Positions 23,538 through 31,519 are shown, numbered from the stretch's first letter. The stretch is DNA of 31,519 bases from CAZDUS01 sp964508705 (GCA_964508705.1 CAZDUS010000023.1:1-31519); one strand, 5' to 3'. Translations and numbers: made by a program. Notes: a model not told the origin generated them from the letters alone.

Positions 23538-26055
23538 GGAAGTGGAACCAACGAAATCAAAAATGAGTACAGGGATGCGGGAGGCGTGGAGTATCGTCTT
23601 GCTAGCCGTATGCGTATTGTTGTTTCTTGGTTTAGTGTCCTACGATTGGCGCGACATATCGTTGTTGGCATCGCCGCCCAATACGCCGCCGGATAATTTA
23701 ATTGGCAACGTGGGCGCATGGGTCTCTTTTGTGTTGCTGGTGACGATGGGCGTGGTGGCGTTTGTTTTGCCGCTGTGGTTCCTCGGGTTTGGGATCGTAA
23801 TGATTTTCAAGGGAATCGAGAATGTCCGGCATAAGTTGATATGGGGTGCGGTGATGACGTTTTCACTGTGCGGTCTTATCAACTTGCACCCCGTGTTCAT
23901 GGGGGAAGCCATGGCGAAACTCAATATTGGGGCCGCAGGCGGGGTGCCAGCGCAAGCGCTGATGCATGTGCTCGCGGATCATATACTGGGTGATCTTGGC
24001 GCCTTGATCGTCATGCTGGCGTTATTGGCGTTCTCTTCCATCTTTTTCTTCGGGTGGGAAGTGATTGTCCGGGAAGCGACGCGACTGAAAGAGTGGTTTG
24101 CGGCGATGGTCGGCACCGGTTTCAGAAAGCAGGAGGATCAGGAAGCGACTGATTGGCCGAAGCGCAAACCGGCGATCAAGGAATGGCAGAGGGAGCGGAT
24201 TGAACGTGTGGCGGCGCGTGAGGATGCGAAACGGCCTGTCCGCGTTGAAGTGGAGGATCGTAAACGATCTGTGATTCCCGATCCGGAACCGCAGAAGGAA
24301 TTGATAGCCGCGGTGCCGACACCGGCTCCCAAGGTTGAGCCGGTTGTGGTGGAGCCGTCGAAGTCCGTGCCCGTCGCGAAGCCACCCCCCAAGCCGAAAG
24401 ACAAGCCGGCGCCCGAGCCGGTCAAACCATTGCCGCCCATCGTTTCGTTGCCGATCGGAAACTACGAATTGCCGCCGATGTCGCTCTTGACGGAAATTCC
24501 TCCGGCGGAGCAGCGCGCGTTGCGGGGCGACACGGATGTTACGGCGCGGGTAATCATCCAGACGCTTGAAGATTTCCAGATCAAGACGGAGCTCAAGGCG
24601 GTGGAATCCGGGCCGGTGGTGACGCGGTATGAGTTGGTTCCGGCGCCGGGGGTCAAGCTCGAGAAGATTGCGGCGTTGAGCAATAATCTGGCGTTGTCGC
24701 TCAAGGCGCAGAGCGTGAGGGTGCAGGCGCCGGTGCCGGGGCGGGGGACCGTGGGTATTGAAGTGCCGAACACGGCGACAAGCACGGTGTATTTGAAGGA
24801 GATTCTGGAGGGGCAGTCGTGGCATCCCGACCGGTTGGAGATTCCCATTGTGCTGGGTAAAGACGTCGGCGGGAATGATTTGGTGGCGGACCTTGCGACC
24901 ATGCCGCACCTGCTGATTGCCGGAGCGACAGGATCAGGGAAGACTGTTTGCATGAACTCGATCCTGGCGGGGTTGCTGATGTCGAGAACTCCGGAGCAGT
25001 TGCAGTTGATGCTGATTGATCCGAAGATTGTGGAGTTCTCGGCGTATAACCATTTGCCGCATCTGCTGGGGTCACGGAACCAGATCATCACGGACCCGAA
25101 GAAGGTGGCCGGAGGATTGCGATGGGCTGTCTCTGAGATGGAAAAGCGTTACCAGATCATGGCCAAGGTTGGCGTTCGGAATATCAAGAGTTACAACGCC
25201 CGCAAGATTGAAAAGCAGCAGAGCTTGTTTGGCGAACCTGTGGATGAGACAAGTCGGCCGCCGGACCGGCTGAGCTACATTGTGGTCATTATCGATGAGC
25301 TGGCCGATCTGATGTTGACGGCTCAGGCTGAAATTGAAAGTTACATCGCGCGGTTGGCGCAGATGTCGCGCGCGGTGGGCATTCACATGATCCTGGCGAC
25401 ACAGAGGCCGACAGTGAATGTTATTACCGGCACGATCAAGGCGAACTTCCCGGCGCGCATAGCGTTCCAGGTGGCTCAGAAGGTGGACAGCAAAACCATT
25501 CTTGATGGCAATGGGGCTGAGAAGTTGCTTGGGCGCGGCGATATGCTTTACATGCCGCCCGGTGCCAGCAAGCTGATCCGGGCCCAGGGCGCGATGACAT
25601 CCGACGAGGATATCCGTAAGATTGTTGAATTCATCAAGAAGCAATGTCCGGCTGTGGCGGTAGAGACGCCAGCTGCCGAGAAGCAGGGCGCCGCGAAGCG
25701 GAGTGTGGCGGTGACCGAGGTTGCGGCAGAGAAACCGGTGGCGGTGGCTACAGCGTCAGGTGCTCCGGTGGGGAGTTTTGACGATATGCTGGTGAGCGGG
25801 GGTGGTGGGGATGACAATGATGATGAACTGGTGGAAGCGGCCGTGCAGATTATTCGCGAGACGCAGAGGGCGTCGACATCGTCACTGCAACGGCGGCTGA
25901 GGATTGGTTACACGCGCGCGGCGCGGGTGATGGATGTTCTGGAGGAGCGCGGGATTGTCGGGCCTGCGCGTGGATCGGATCCGCGGGAAATCCTCATTGA
26001 TTTGGATGGCGAAGTGCCAAATAATGCCGGCGATTCTGAAGAGAGGACCCCATGA
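23527..26055 (+). CDS. ftsK: DNA translocase FtsK/SpoIIIE
   Basis: FtsK is the septal DNA pump that clears chromosomes and activates XerCD dimer resolution at dif. From ATG 23527 it has 842 residues: four or five N-terminal membrane helices (about 18-185), a charged Pro/Lys/Val-rich linker (about 210-320), the motor with Walker A GATGSGKT (466-473) and Walker B IIDE (588-591), ATQRPTVNVITG, and a C-terminal gamma winged-helix domain (from about DDELVEAAVQII) that reads KOPS sites. The start is uncertain: ATG 23563 would shorten it by 12 residues, and no strong ribosome site marks either. It overlaps the TPR gene by 11 bp and the rodZ-like gene by 4 bp (ATGA). Confidence 0.94.
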   Translation: MRIKEVEPTKSKMSTGMREAWSIVLLAVCVLLFLGLVSYDWRDISLLASPPNTPPDNLIGNVGAWVSFVLLVTMGVVAFVLPLWFLGFGIVMIFKGIENVRHKLIWGAVMTFSLCGLINLHPVFMGEAMAKLNIGAAGGVPAQALMHVLADHILGDLGALIVMLALLAFSSIFFFGWEVIVREATRLKEWFAAMVGTGFRKQEDQEATDWPKRKPAIKEWQRERIERVAAREDAKRPVRVEVEDRKRSVIPDPEPQKELIAAVPTPAPKVEPVVVEPSKSVPVAKPPPKPKDKPAPEPVKPLPPIVSLPIGNYELPPMSLLTEIPPAEQRALRGDTDVTARVIIQTLEDFQIKTELKAVESGPVVTRYELVPAPGVKLEKIAALSNNLALSLKAQSVRVQAPVPGRGTVGIEVPNTATSTVYLKEILEGQSWHPDRLEIPIVLGKDVGGNDLVADLATMPHLLIAGATGSGKTVCMNSILAGLLMSRTPEQLQLMLIDPKIVEFSAYNHLPHLLGSRNQIITDPKKVAGGLRWAVSEMEKRYQIMAKVGVRNIKSYNARKIEKQQSLFGEPVDETSRPPDRLSYIVVIIDELADLMLTAQAEIESYIARLAQMSRAVGIHMILATQRPTVNVITGTIKANFPARIAFQVAQKVDSKTILDGNGAEKLLGRGDMLYMPPGASKLIRAQGAMTSDEDIRKIVEFIKKQCPAVAVETPAAEKQGAAKRSVAVTEVAAEKPVAVATASGAPVGSFDDMLVSGGGGDDNDDELVEAAVQIIRETQRASTSSLQRRLRIGYTRAARVMDVLEERGIVGPARGSDPREILIDLDGEVPNNAGDSEERTP

Positions 26056-26792
26056 CGGATATGTTTGCACCCGGAGGAACCCTGCGCACGGCGCGGGAGA
26101 AAATGAAGCTGTCCAAGCAGGATATTGCCGATGCCACGCGGATTAAACTGCATGTGGTTGCGGCGATTGAGGATAACGATTTCAGCCAAATGCCGGCGCC
26201 GTTTTACGTCAAGGGGTTCATCAAGCTTTATGCGGAGCGAGTGGGGCTGGATCCCGCGCCGCTGGTGAGGGACTACCTGGCGCGTCACGCGCAATTGGTT
26301 CAGCCGACCCTTGTGACCGAGAATCCGCCGCCGCGTTCAGCGCCAATGCCGGCCAGAGCGCCGGATGATTTCAGACGTCCAACGCTGTCGTCCCGTGACC
26401 TTGTGGAGAAGGGGCGGACGATGGCGGTTCAGGTGGCTCGCGATGTGGATGGCGCTGTGCGGCAAGCGGTGAACGCGATTTCGAAGGCGTGGGCGGCGCG
26501 GGGTGAGTTGCGACGGGGAGTGATGAGGGATCCGAGAATGGCGCGGGAATTCGGGCGTGCGGCGGAATTGCCGGTGGGGCGCTATGCTGCAATTGGAATG
26601 GCGGTCATTGTGGTTGCGATCATAATAGGTTTCACTGTTAGTCTGTTGATGAAGCCATCGCCCGTGGATACTTCAACGCCTGTTGCAGTGTCTGTTCCTA
26701 ACACGTCGAAGTCCGCGCCTGAGACAAAGGCGTCACGCTTGCGTCTGGCTGAAGAGCCGCCGGCTCCGTACCTAAAGCCGAGAAAGCCGTGA
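26052..26792 (+). CDS. RodZ-like membrane protein with N-terminal helix-turn-helix
   Basis: The 246-residue protein has an XRE/HTH_25-type domain in residues 5-75 (LRTAREKMKLSKQDIADATRI... and the FYVKGFIKLYAERVGLDP tail typical of RodZ and its relatives), a polar linker, one membrane helix (about 178-200) and a short exported Pro/Ser-rich tail. RodZ links MreB to the elongation machinery and is anchored in the inner membrane. The periplasmic DUF4115 domain of full-length RodZ is missing; only about 46 residues follow the helix, so this is a short form. It starts inside the ftsK stop (ATGA). No mreB is nearby, so the RodZ role is inferred from architecture. Confidence 0.8.
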   Translation: MTDMFAPGGTLRTAREKMKLSKQDIADATRIKLHVVAAIEDNDFSQMPAPFYVKGFIKLYAERVGLDPAPLVRDYLARHAQLVQPTLVTENPPPRSAPMPARAPDDFRRPTLSSRDLVEKGRTMAVQVARDVDGAVRQAVNAISKAWAARGELRRGVMRDPRMAREFGRAAELPVGRYAAIGMAVIVVAIIIGFTVSLLMKPSPVDTSTPVAVSVPNTSKSAPETKASRLRLAEEPPAPYLKPRKP

Positions 26793-26796
26793 TGGG

Positions 26797-28194
26797 ATGA
26801 ATCGGCAACGTGCAACGGAGAACGGCGAAAACAAACAACCCGCTGGGCGATGCAATCTTTCGGTTGGTTTCATCAGTTTGGGTTGCGCCAAGAATCTGGT
26901 GGATTCGGAACACATGGCGGCCGTGTTGCGCGACGCGCATGTTTGCCTGGCGGCCTCACCGGAAACAGCGGATATCATCCTGATCAACACTTGCGGTTTT
27001 ATCGGGGATGCCAAGAAGGAATCCATTGAGGCAATCTTGAGGGCTTGCGCCTTGAAGGAATCAGGAAACTGCAAAGCGGTGATTGTGGCGGGATGTTTGA
27101 CTCAAAGGTATCGGGAGGAGTTGCGGGATTCGATGCCGGAAGTGGATGCGTTTCTTGGGCTGGATCAATTGGAAGAGATTGCGGGGGTTGTTCGGCGCTT
27201 GGAGAAGGGGGAGCGGGATATCCTGAGGGTTTCGCGAGTATCAAGGAAGGTGTTCAGTCCGAGGGCCTCCCGTATTGTGCTGACGGGTGGGCCGTACTCC
27301 TATTTAAAGATCGCGGAGGGATGCAATCACCGCTGTGCGTTTTGCGCAATCCCGGGAATTCGCGGGAGGTTCCGGTCGAGAACGATTGATGATGTGGTGC
27401 GTGAGGCGGAGGCTTTGCTGGAACGCGGCGTGAGGGAGCTGAATTTGATTTCCCAGGATACCACGAGATACGGGTGTGACCGGACGGATGGCGCGAACCT
27501 GCCGAAGCTGTTGAGGGCTTTGGGCGGGCTAGGTGGTCGATTCTGGATAAGGATGTTGTATGGTCATCCCGCATATTTGACGGATGAATTGCTGGAGACG
27601 ATGGGGGAGATTCCGCAAGTGTGCCGTTATCTGGACGTGCCTATTCAGCATTCGCATCCTGAAATATTGAAGGCGATGCGAAGGGTCGGGGGTGCGGCTG
27701 TGGTCAGGGAATTTCCGGAGCGCGCACGGCGGTTGTTGTCCGGGGTGACCTTGAGGACGACGTGCCTGGTGGGATTTCCCGGGGAGACGGCCAAGCATTT
27801 CAACGATTTGGTTTCCGTGGTGCGCGAGGCGGAATATGATCATTTGGGGTCATTCGTATTTTCGCCTGAAGAGAATACCGAAGCTTGCGGGTTGCCTGCG
27901 CAGGTTGCGGTTGCGACTGCAAAACGCCGCCGCGCGAGGTTGATGAAGGTTCAGCAGGAGATCGTGAGCCGTAAATTGGCGGAGCGGGTAGGGCAGGTTG
28001 ATACGGTGCTGGTGGTGGATGATCGTGGTGAGTTGATCAAGGCCAGGTCAAGACGAGAGGCACCGGAGGTGGATGGAGAGATTTTGGTTACGCGCGGGAA
28101 GATGCCTGTGAAAACGGGGGATTGGGTCAAGGTGAAGTACACGGGAGTTGAGGGGTATGGGATGAGGGGGGAGGGGGAGAAGGGGAATGGTTGA
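26797..28194 (+). CDS. rimO: Ribosomal protein S12 methylthiotransferase RimO
   Basis: RimO is a radical SAM enzyme that methylthiolates a conserved aspartate of ribosomal protein S12. The 465-residue protein has the N-terminal UPF0004 domain with cluster cysteines C30 (SLGCAKNLVDSE), C66 (NTCGFI) and C100 (AGCLTQRY), the radical SAM motif C176-x3-C180-x2-C183 (EGCNHRCAFCAIP), and a C-terminal TRAM domain. SLGCAKN and CAIPxIRGxFRSR separate RimO from MiaB. The ATG at 26797 lies 4 bp after the rodZ-like stop. The last about 10 residues (MRGEGEKGNG) and the stop come from a purine-rich low-complexity stretch that merges with the word-repeat spacer, so the 3' end may have been rewritten by repeat expansion. 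Confidence 0.94.
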   Translation: MNRQRATENGENKQPAGRCNLSVGFISLGCAKNLVDSEHMAAVLRDAHVCLAASPETADIILINTCGFIGDAKKESIEAILRACALKESGNCKAVIVAGCLTQRYREELRDSMPEVDAFLGLDQLEEIAGVVRRLEKGERDILRVSRVSRKVFSPRASRIVLTGGPYSYLKIAEGCNHRCAFCAIPGIRGRFRSRTIDDVVREAEALLERGVRELNLISQDTTRYGCDRTDGANLPKLLRALGGLGGRFWIRMLYGHPAYLTDELLETMGEIPQVCRYLDVPIQHSHPEILKAMRRVGGAAVVREFPERARRLLSGVTLRTTCLVGFPGETAKHFNDLVSVVREAEYDHLGSFVFSPEENTEACGLPAQVAVATAKRRRARLMKVQQEIVSRKLAERVGQVDTVLVVDDRGELIKARSRREAPEVDGEILVTRGKMPVKTGDWVKVKYTGVEGYGMRGEGEKGNG

Positions 28195-28265
28195 TGGTTG
28201 ATAGGTAGGGGGAGGATAGGAATCGAGAGGGTTACGATAGCGATTAGGATTGTAGATAGGGTGGA
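28165..28265. repeat. Word-repeat spacer running from the rimO end towards pgsA
   Basis: Purine-rich G stretch, GAATGGTTGATGG (28186-28198) followed by a TTGATAGG variant, and GATTAGGATTG-type words at 28240-28256. The same word families appear at 388-425, 1540, 2303 and 12538. Confidence 0.65.
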
Positions 28266-28270
28266 TAAGA

Positions 28271-28278
28271 GAGGGAGG
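28271..28278 (+). promoter_or_regulatory. Shine-Dalgarno site fixing the pgsA start
   Basis: GAGGGAGG lies 7 bp before the GTG at 28286 but only 1 bp before the in-frame GTG at 28280, so it decides for 28286. Confidence 0.7.
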
Positions 28279-28285
28279 TGTGGTT

Positions 28286-28894
28286 GTGATCAATTTGGCA
28301 AATAAGATAACGGTCAGCCGGATTGGGCTGACGTTTGTGATGGTTGGGTTTCTGACGACCGGGTTGCCGTTTGGGAAGACGCTGGCGCTGGCTACGTTCG
28401 GATTAGCCGGTTTAACTGACTGGTTGGACGGGATGCTGGCTCGGAGGATGGGAACGATTTCATCGTTTGGGCAGTTAATGGATCCGTTGGCGGACAAGAT
28501 TCTGGTGTCGGCGGCGTTTGTGTGTTTTGCCACGATTCATCAGGTTATGCCGGTGTGGATCGTGATTGTGGTGATCAGTCGTGAGTTTCTGATTACAGGT
28601 TTGCGATTATTGGGGGCGCAACAGGGGAAGGTATTGCCGGCGGGGAGTTGGGGAAAGCATAAGATGATTTGGCAGACGGTGACGATCGTGGTCATCATGA
28701 TGGGGTTGGCGTTGCAGGAGGATATATTGCCGATATTGCTTCAGCCGGGGGTGCTTGCGGATGTGATGGAGGTGTTTAATCCGTATTTTATCAAGACGGC
28801 GATGTTTCTTTCCCTGATGGTGGGTGCGTTGACGGTGGTGTCGGGTACGCTTTACTTGTGGGAAAGCCGTCAGCTCTATCTTGAGCATACATGA
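28286..28894 (+). CDS. pgsA: CDP-diacylglycerol--glycerol-3-phosphate 3-phosphatidyltransferase
   Basis: PgsA makes phosphatidylglycerol phosphate from CDP-diacylglycerol and glycerol 3-phosphate in the inner membrane. The 202-residue protein opens with the family-like NLANKITVSRI and carries the full CDP-alcohol phosphotransferase motif D48-G49-x2-A52-R53-x8-G62-x3-D66-x3-D70. About five or six membrane helices are visible. The start is GTG 28286, set by the GAGGGAGG site. It follows rimO after a repeat-filled 91-bp spacer, an arrangement seen in other bacteria. It completes acidic phospholipid synthesis downstream of PlsX and the fab genes. Confidence 0.93.
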   Translation: MINLANKITVSRIGLTFVMVGFLTTGLPFGKTLALATFGLAGLTDWLDGMLARRMGTISSFGQLMDPLADKILVSAAFVCFATIHQVMPVWIVIVVISREFLITGLRLLGAQQGKVLPAGSWGKHKMIWQTVTIVVIMMGLALQEDILPILLQPGVLADVMEVFNPYFIKTAMFLSLMVGALTVVSGTLYLWESRQLYLEHT

Positions 28895-28896
28895 GT

Positions 28897-28970
28897 TGGA
28901 GCGGGTGACGGGAATCGAACCCGTGTCATCAGCTTGGAAGGCTGACGCTTTACCACTAAGCAACACCCGC
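28897..28970 (-). tRNA. tRNA-Gly (anticodon TCC), CCA encoded
   Basis: On the minus strand a complete cloverleaf can be drawn: acceptor GCGGGTG/CACCCGC, D arm GCTT...AAGC, anticodon stem TCAGC/GCTGA with loop CTTCCAA (anticodon TCC, complement of 28936-28938), T arm ACGGG-TTCGATT-CCCGT, discriminator T and an encoded CCA (28897-28899). It reads GGA glycine codons (and other GGN by wobble). It faces pgsA, whose stop lies 2 bp away. Confidence 0.97.
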
Positions 28971-28989
28971 TTGAAGGAAAGCGATGAGG

Positions 28990-29018
28990 GTTGTATCAAA
29001 GCGGGGTGCTTGCGTCAA
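28990..29018 (-). promoter_or_regulatory. Predicted promoter of tRNA-Gly
   Basis: On the minus strand TTGACG (29018-29013), a 17-bp spacer and TACAAC (28995-28990), about 20 bp before the tRNA 5' end. Confidence 0.6.
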
Positions 29019-29093
29019 TTGCTTGTCGGGTGAGGCTGGATGGAGATAGGAGTGGAATGCGATCATTTCGCTCCTGCCGCGTTAAAAGATAAA

Positions 29094-29897
29094 ATGAAAA
29101 TATCCGTCATTACACCGAACTATAATGGGGCGCGTTTTTTGGAGGCGTCCCTGCGGAGCGTTCAGGAGCAGGCGGGTTCCGGCGTGGACGTGGAACATAT
29201 CGTGATTGATGGCGGGAGCTCGGATGCGTCGATGGACATTGTGGAACGGTTTCGTGGCGGACTGGCTCATGTGATTTGCGAGCGGGATAAAGGACCGGCC
29301 TCGGCCATTAACAAGGGATTACGGTTGGCAACGGGGGATGTGGTGGCGTGGTTGAATTCAGATGATTGCTATCGGCCAGAGGCATTGAGGCGAGTGGCGG
29401 AGACGATGCAGGCTTATCCCGGGAAGGCGCTTTGTTTCGGGCATTGTCCAATTATCAGCGAGGATGGAATTGAAATCCGGCGAGGGATCACGCGGTTCAA
29501 AGCGATGTTCTTTCCGGTCTCTTCGCGATTTGTGATTCAGTCCATCAATTATGTGTCGCAGCCGGCGATGTTTTTCAGGCGGTCGGCATATTTGGCGGCG
29601 GGGCCCCTGAGGGAGGATCTGTCGTATGCCTGGGATTATGACTTTATCTTGAGGCTGTGGCGGCAGGGAGGTGCGGTGCAGGTTAAAGGACCTGCGCTGG
29701 CGGAGTTCCGTTGGCATCCGGGGTCGTTGAGCGGGACGGGATTTGTTCGGCAGTTTGAAGAGGAGTTGCAGGCGGCAATCGAGGATGCAGGCCGGTATTC
29801 GTTTCAAGTGTTATTGCACCGTGGGGTGCGCTGGGGGATCGTCACCATATATGGATTAATGGCGAAGAGGCGCATGGCAAAGCCAGAGGATTCATAA
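29094..29897 (+). CDS. Family 2 glycosyltransferase
   Basis: The 267-residue protein has the GT-A fold of family 2: ISVITPNYNGARFLEASLRS (3-22), HIVIDGGSSDAS (35-46), the metal-binding NSDD (88-91, DxD-type) in VVAWLNSDDCYRP, and a later SYAWDYDFILRLWRQG segment typical of inverting transferases. No membrane helix is evident. It probably adds a sugar to a surface polysaccharide, lipid or protein, but donor and acceptor are unknown. ATG 29094 is chosen because the fold begins directly there; an ATG at 29040 would add 18 residues without motif. Neither start has a good ribosome site. It is a single gene without other polysaccharide genes nearby. Confidence 0.88.
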   Translation: MKISVITPNYNGARFLEASLRSVQEQAGSGVDVEHIVIDGGSSDASMDIVERFRGGLAHVICERDKGPASAINKGLRLATGDVVAWLNSDDCYRPEALRRVAETMQAYPGKALCFGHCPIISEDGIEIRRGITRFKAMFFPVSSRFVIQSINYVSQPAMFFRRSAYLAAGPLREDLSYAWDYDFILRLWRQGGAVQVKGPALAEFRWHPGSLSGTGFVRQFEEELQAAIEDAGRYSFQVLLHRGVRWGIVTIYGLMAKRRMAKPEDS

Positions 29898-29952
29898 ACA
29901 TATGGAGCTTAAATTATTGCTGGGAGACGAGGGGATCGGAATAAGGGTGAGA

Positions 29953-30351
29953 TTAAATATACTTTGAGCACAGGGGGAACAGGAGGTGTTCTTCTTTCTG
30001 AATTCGGTCGAGGACCGTTGAGCATAGCGCTGGAATGGCATTGGCGGAGATCAGGGAAGTGTTTTCCTTTTGATAAGTATCAAAAAATGTTTCGACGGTG
30101 CTGGAGACGGCAATCATCTCCTGTTCTAGATTATCGAGAAATGCTTTTGACTTGAGGTCTTGTTTTATTACCTTCCGGAGAGCCGGGTACAAGAGTTTGT
30201 CTTCCTTTTCGATATGGGAGACAAGAAGGTCCCTGGCAAGAAATAGATGGTCGCGCGCCTCAGGAGAGAGGCTGCCTATATCCCTGATTTTCATGAACGC
30301 CTCTACCAGGCGAACGTGCTCTGATTTCAGTTGTTTAAGGACAGTTTTCAT
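29953..30351 (-). CDS. Hemerythrin/HHE cation-binding domain protein
   Basis: This 132-residue four-helix-bundle protein has candidate di-iron ligands in the hemerythrin-like order: His12 (SEHVRL), His46 and Glu50 (SHIEKED), and Glu121/His122 (KEEHLLFPL). HHE proteins bind a di-iron centre and act in oxygen, NO or oxidative-stress responses and in Fe-S cluster repair. An expected His in the third helix is not obvious (LEQEMIAVSST), so the site may be incomplete or unusual. It starts 7 bp after the uvrB stop on the same strand and is probably cotranscribed with it, hinting at a stress-linked role. Confidence 0.78.
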   Translation of the reverse strand: MKTVLKQLKSEHVRLVEAFMKIRDIGSLSPEARDHLFLARDLLVSHIEKEDKLLYPALRKVIKQDLKSKAFLDNLEQEMIAVSSTVETFFDTYQKENTSLISANAIPALCSTVLDRIQKEEHLLFPLCSKYI

Positions 30352-30358
30352 GGGTCAT

Positions 30359-31519
30359 TCAATAACGGAACTTTTTGTATTTCTTTGGTTTTGTTGAGGC
30401 CGTGGATTTGGGTTCGTCGCCTTGAATTCCGGAGGCGGAGCGGAGTTCCTTGATTTGGTCACGCAACATGGCGGCGCGTTCAAATTCCAATGAGTCGGCG
30501 GCTTCAATCATTTCGGCCTCCATTTCCCTCAGAGTGGCGTGAACATCATAATCGGCACCGCTTTCGCGGGCGACAAGGCTTTCAATATCCTGACTCTGGG
30601 CTTCGATAACGAGGCCCTCCTGAATGCTTTTCTGGATACTGGTTGGAGTAATGCCGTGCTCCTTGTTGTAGGCGAGTTGCCTGGCGCGCCGTTGCCCGGT
30701 GACGTCGATCATGCGGCGCATGGAGTCGGTGATCTTGTCGGCATACAGGATGACTTTGCCGTCCTGATGCCGTGCGGCGCGACCGGCGGTCTGGATGAGT
30801 GAGGTTTCGGAGCGAAGAAAGCCTTCTTTGTCGGCATCGAGTACGGCGACGAGGGAAACTTCAGGGAGGTCGAGTCCTTCGCGGAGGAGGTTGACGCCGA
30901 TCAGGCAATCGAAATCGGCTTTGCGGAGGCTGCGCAGGATTTCGACACGCTGGATAGCATTGATGTCGGAATGGAGATAGCGGGTTTTCAGGCCGACGGA
31001 TTTCAAGTAGGAGGCGAGGTCTTCGGCGGTGCGCTTGGTGAGTGTGGTGACAAGGACCCGTTCCTGGCGTTCAGCGTGGGCGCGGATTTCCTCCATGACG
31101 TCATCGACCTGGTTCTTCAAGGGGCGCACATAGATGGGCGGGTCGAGTAGCCCAGTGGGGCGAATGACTTGAGGGATGGGAGGAGGGGAGGCCTGTCGTT
31201 CATAGGGGCCGGGTGTGGCGGAGGTGAAAATGATGGGACCGACGGTGTTCATGAATTCGTCGAAATTCAACGGGCGATTATCACGGGCGGAGGGCAGGCG
31301 GAATCCGTGTTCGATGAGTACGGATTTGCGGGCCTGGTCACCGTTGTACATGGCGCGGAGTTGAGGGATGGTGACATGGGATTCGTCGATGACGGTCAGG
31401 AAGTCGCCGGGGAAGTAACTCAGGAGTGTGGCGGGTTGCGAGCCGGGTAGGCGGCCACCGAGGTGGCGGGAGTAGTTTTCGATGCCGGAGCAGTAGCCGA
31501 TTTCCTTGAGCATTTCCAT
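30359..31519 (-). CDS. uvrB: UvrABC excision nuclease subunit B, C-terminal part
   Basis: UvrB is the damage-verifying helicase-like subunit of nucleotide excision repair. The frame is open to the window edge; 386 residues are visible of an expected 660-700, so roughly the first 290 lie outside and the first codon here is internal. Visible parts are IENYSRHLGGR, the DESH Walker B-type motif (45-48), FTSATPGPYE, the second helicase domain with LLREGLDLPEVSLVAVLDADKEGFLRS and QTAGRAARH, and the C-terminal UVR motif (about 332-362) that binds UvrC. It ends with a Lys-rich tail, and the hemerythrin-like gene follows. Confidence 0.96.
   Translation of the reverse strand: MEMLKEIGYCSGIENYSRHLGGRLPGSQPATLLSYFPGDFLTVIDESHVTIPQLRAMYNGDQARKSVLIEHGFRLPSARDNRPLNFDEFMNTVGPIIFTSATPGPYERQASPPPIPQVIRPTGLLDPPIYVRPLKNQVDDVMEEIRAHAERQERVLVTTLTKRTAEDLASYLKSVGLKTRYLHSDINAIQRVEILRSLRKADFDCLIGVNLLREGLDLPEVSLVAVLDADKEGFLRSETSLIQTAGRAARHQDGKVILYADKITDSMRRMIDVTGQRRARQLAYNKEHGITPTSIQKSIQEGLVIEAQSQDIESLVARESGADYDVHATLREMEAEMIEAADSLEFERAAMLRDQIKELRSASGIQGDEPKSTASTKPKKYKKFRY

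Noticed and set aside
1..31519. Defence, toxin-antitoxin, retron, secretion or biosynthetic cluster
   Set aside because: All convincing genes belong to known housekeeping or general families; nothing in either strand suggests such a system within these bounds.

Overview
The window is a bacterial chromosome segment, about 31.5 kb, with fairly high GC. It carries mostly housekeeping genes, flanked by the 3' end of an integron-type integrase on the left and the C-terminal part of uvrB on the right. Gene content (CdaA/YbbR pair, FtsH, FtsK, RodZ-like protein, TatA/TatC, Kup, RimO), GTG starts and unusual purine-rich 'word-repeat' spacers would fit an uncultured Gram-negative-type bacterium, perhaps of the PVC group (Kiritimatiellota/Lentisphaerota-like). 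That placement is an inference of low to moderate confidence. Two N gaps (10 and 100 bases) show that this is a draft or metagenome assembly, and one of them is demonstrably false.

Layout: (1) 1-848: end of an integron integrase, then 567 bp of non-coding, C-poor, repeat-filled DNA containing a REP-like inverted pair. (2) 849-2091: rsmD and coaD. (3) 2355-8370: a lipid-synthesis cluster yceD-rpmF-plsX-fabH-fabD-fabG-acpP, a terminator, then fabF and a second terminator. YceD/L32 link ribosome production to PlsX and the FabH/D/G/F plus ACP elongation machinery. (4) 8437-10938, minus strand: maf then kup. (5) 11101-12523: ssb directly followed by bioB. (6) 12603-13811, minus: tatA-tatC, with tatC split by a false gap. 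(7) 13890-15056, minus: an MFS transporter, divergent from (8) 15215-18005: an Rrf2 regulator, cysK and an O-acetylhomoserine sulfhydrylase, a sulfur-assimilation unit with a palindromic operator over its promoter. (9) 18186-28194: a long tightly packed run ftsH-folP-cdaA-ybbR-TPR-ftsK-rodZ-rimO with many overlapping start/stop codons, then pgsA. (10) A tRNA-Gly(TCC) on the minus strand, a lone family-2 glycosyltransferase, and a minus-strand uvrB-hemerythrin pair.

No CRISPR array, phage, toxin-antitoxin or recognisable defence system is present. The most unusual material is non-coding: recurrent degenerate short-word repeats in several spacers, REP-like hairpins with a GTAG foot, and the overlapping yceD/rpmF reading frames. 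Functional calls rest on protein family recognition by eye; no database search was run.
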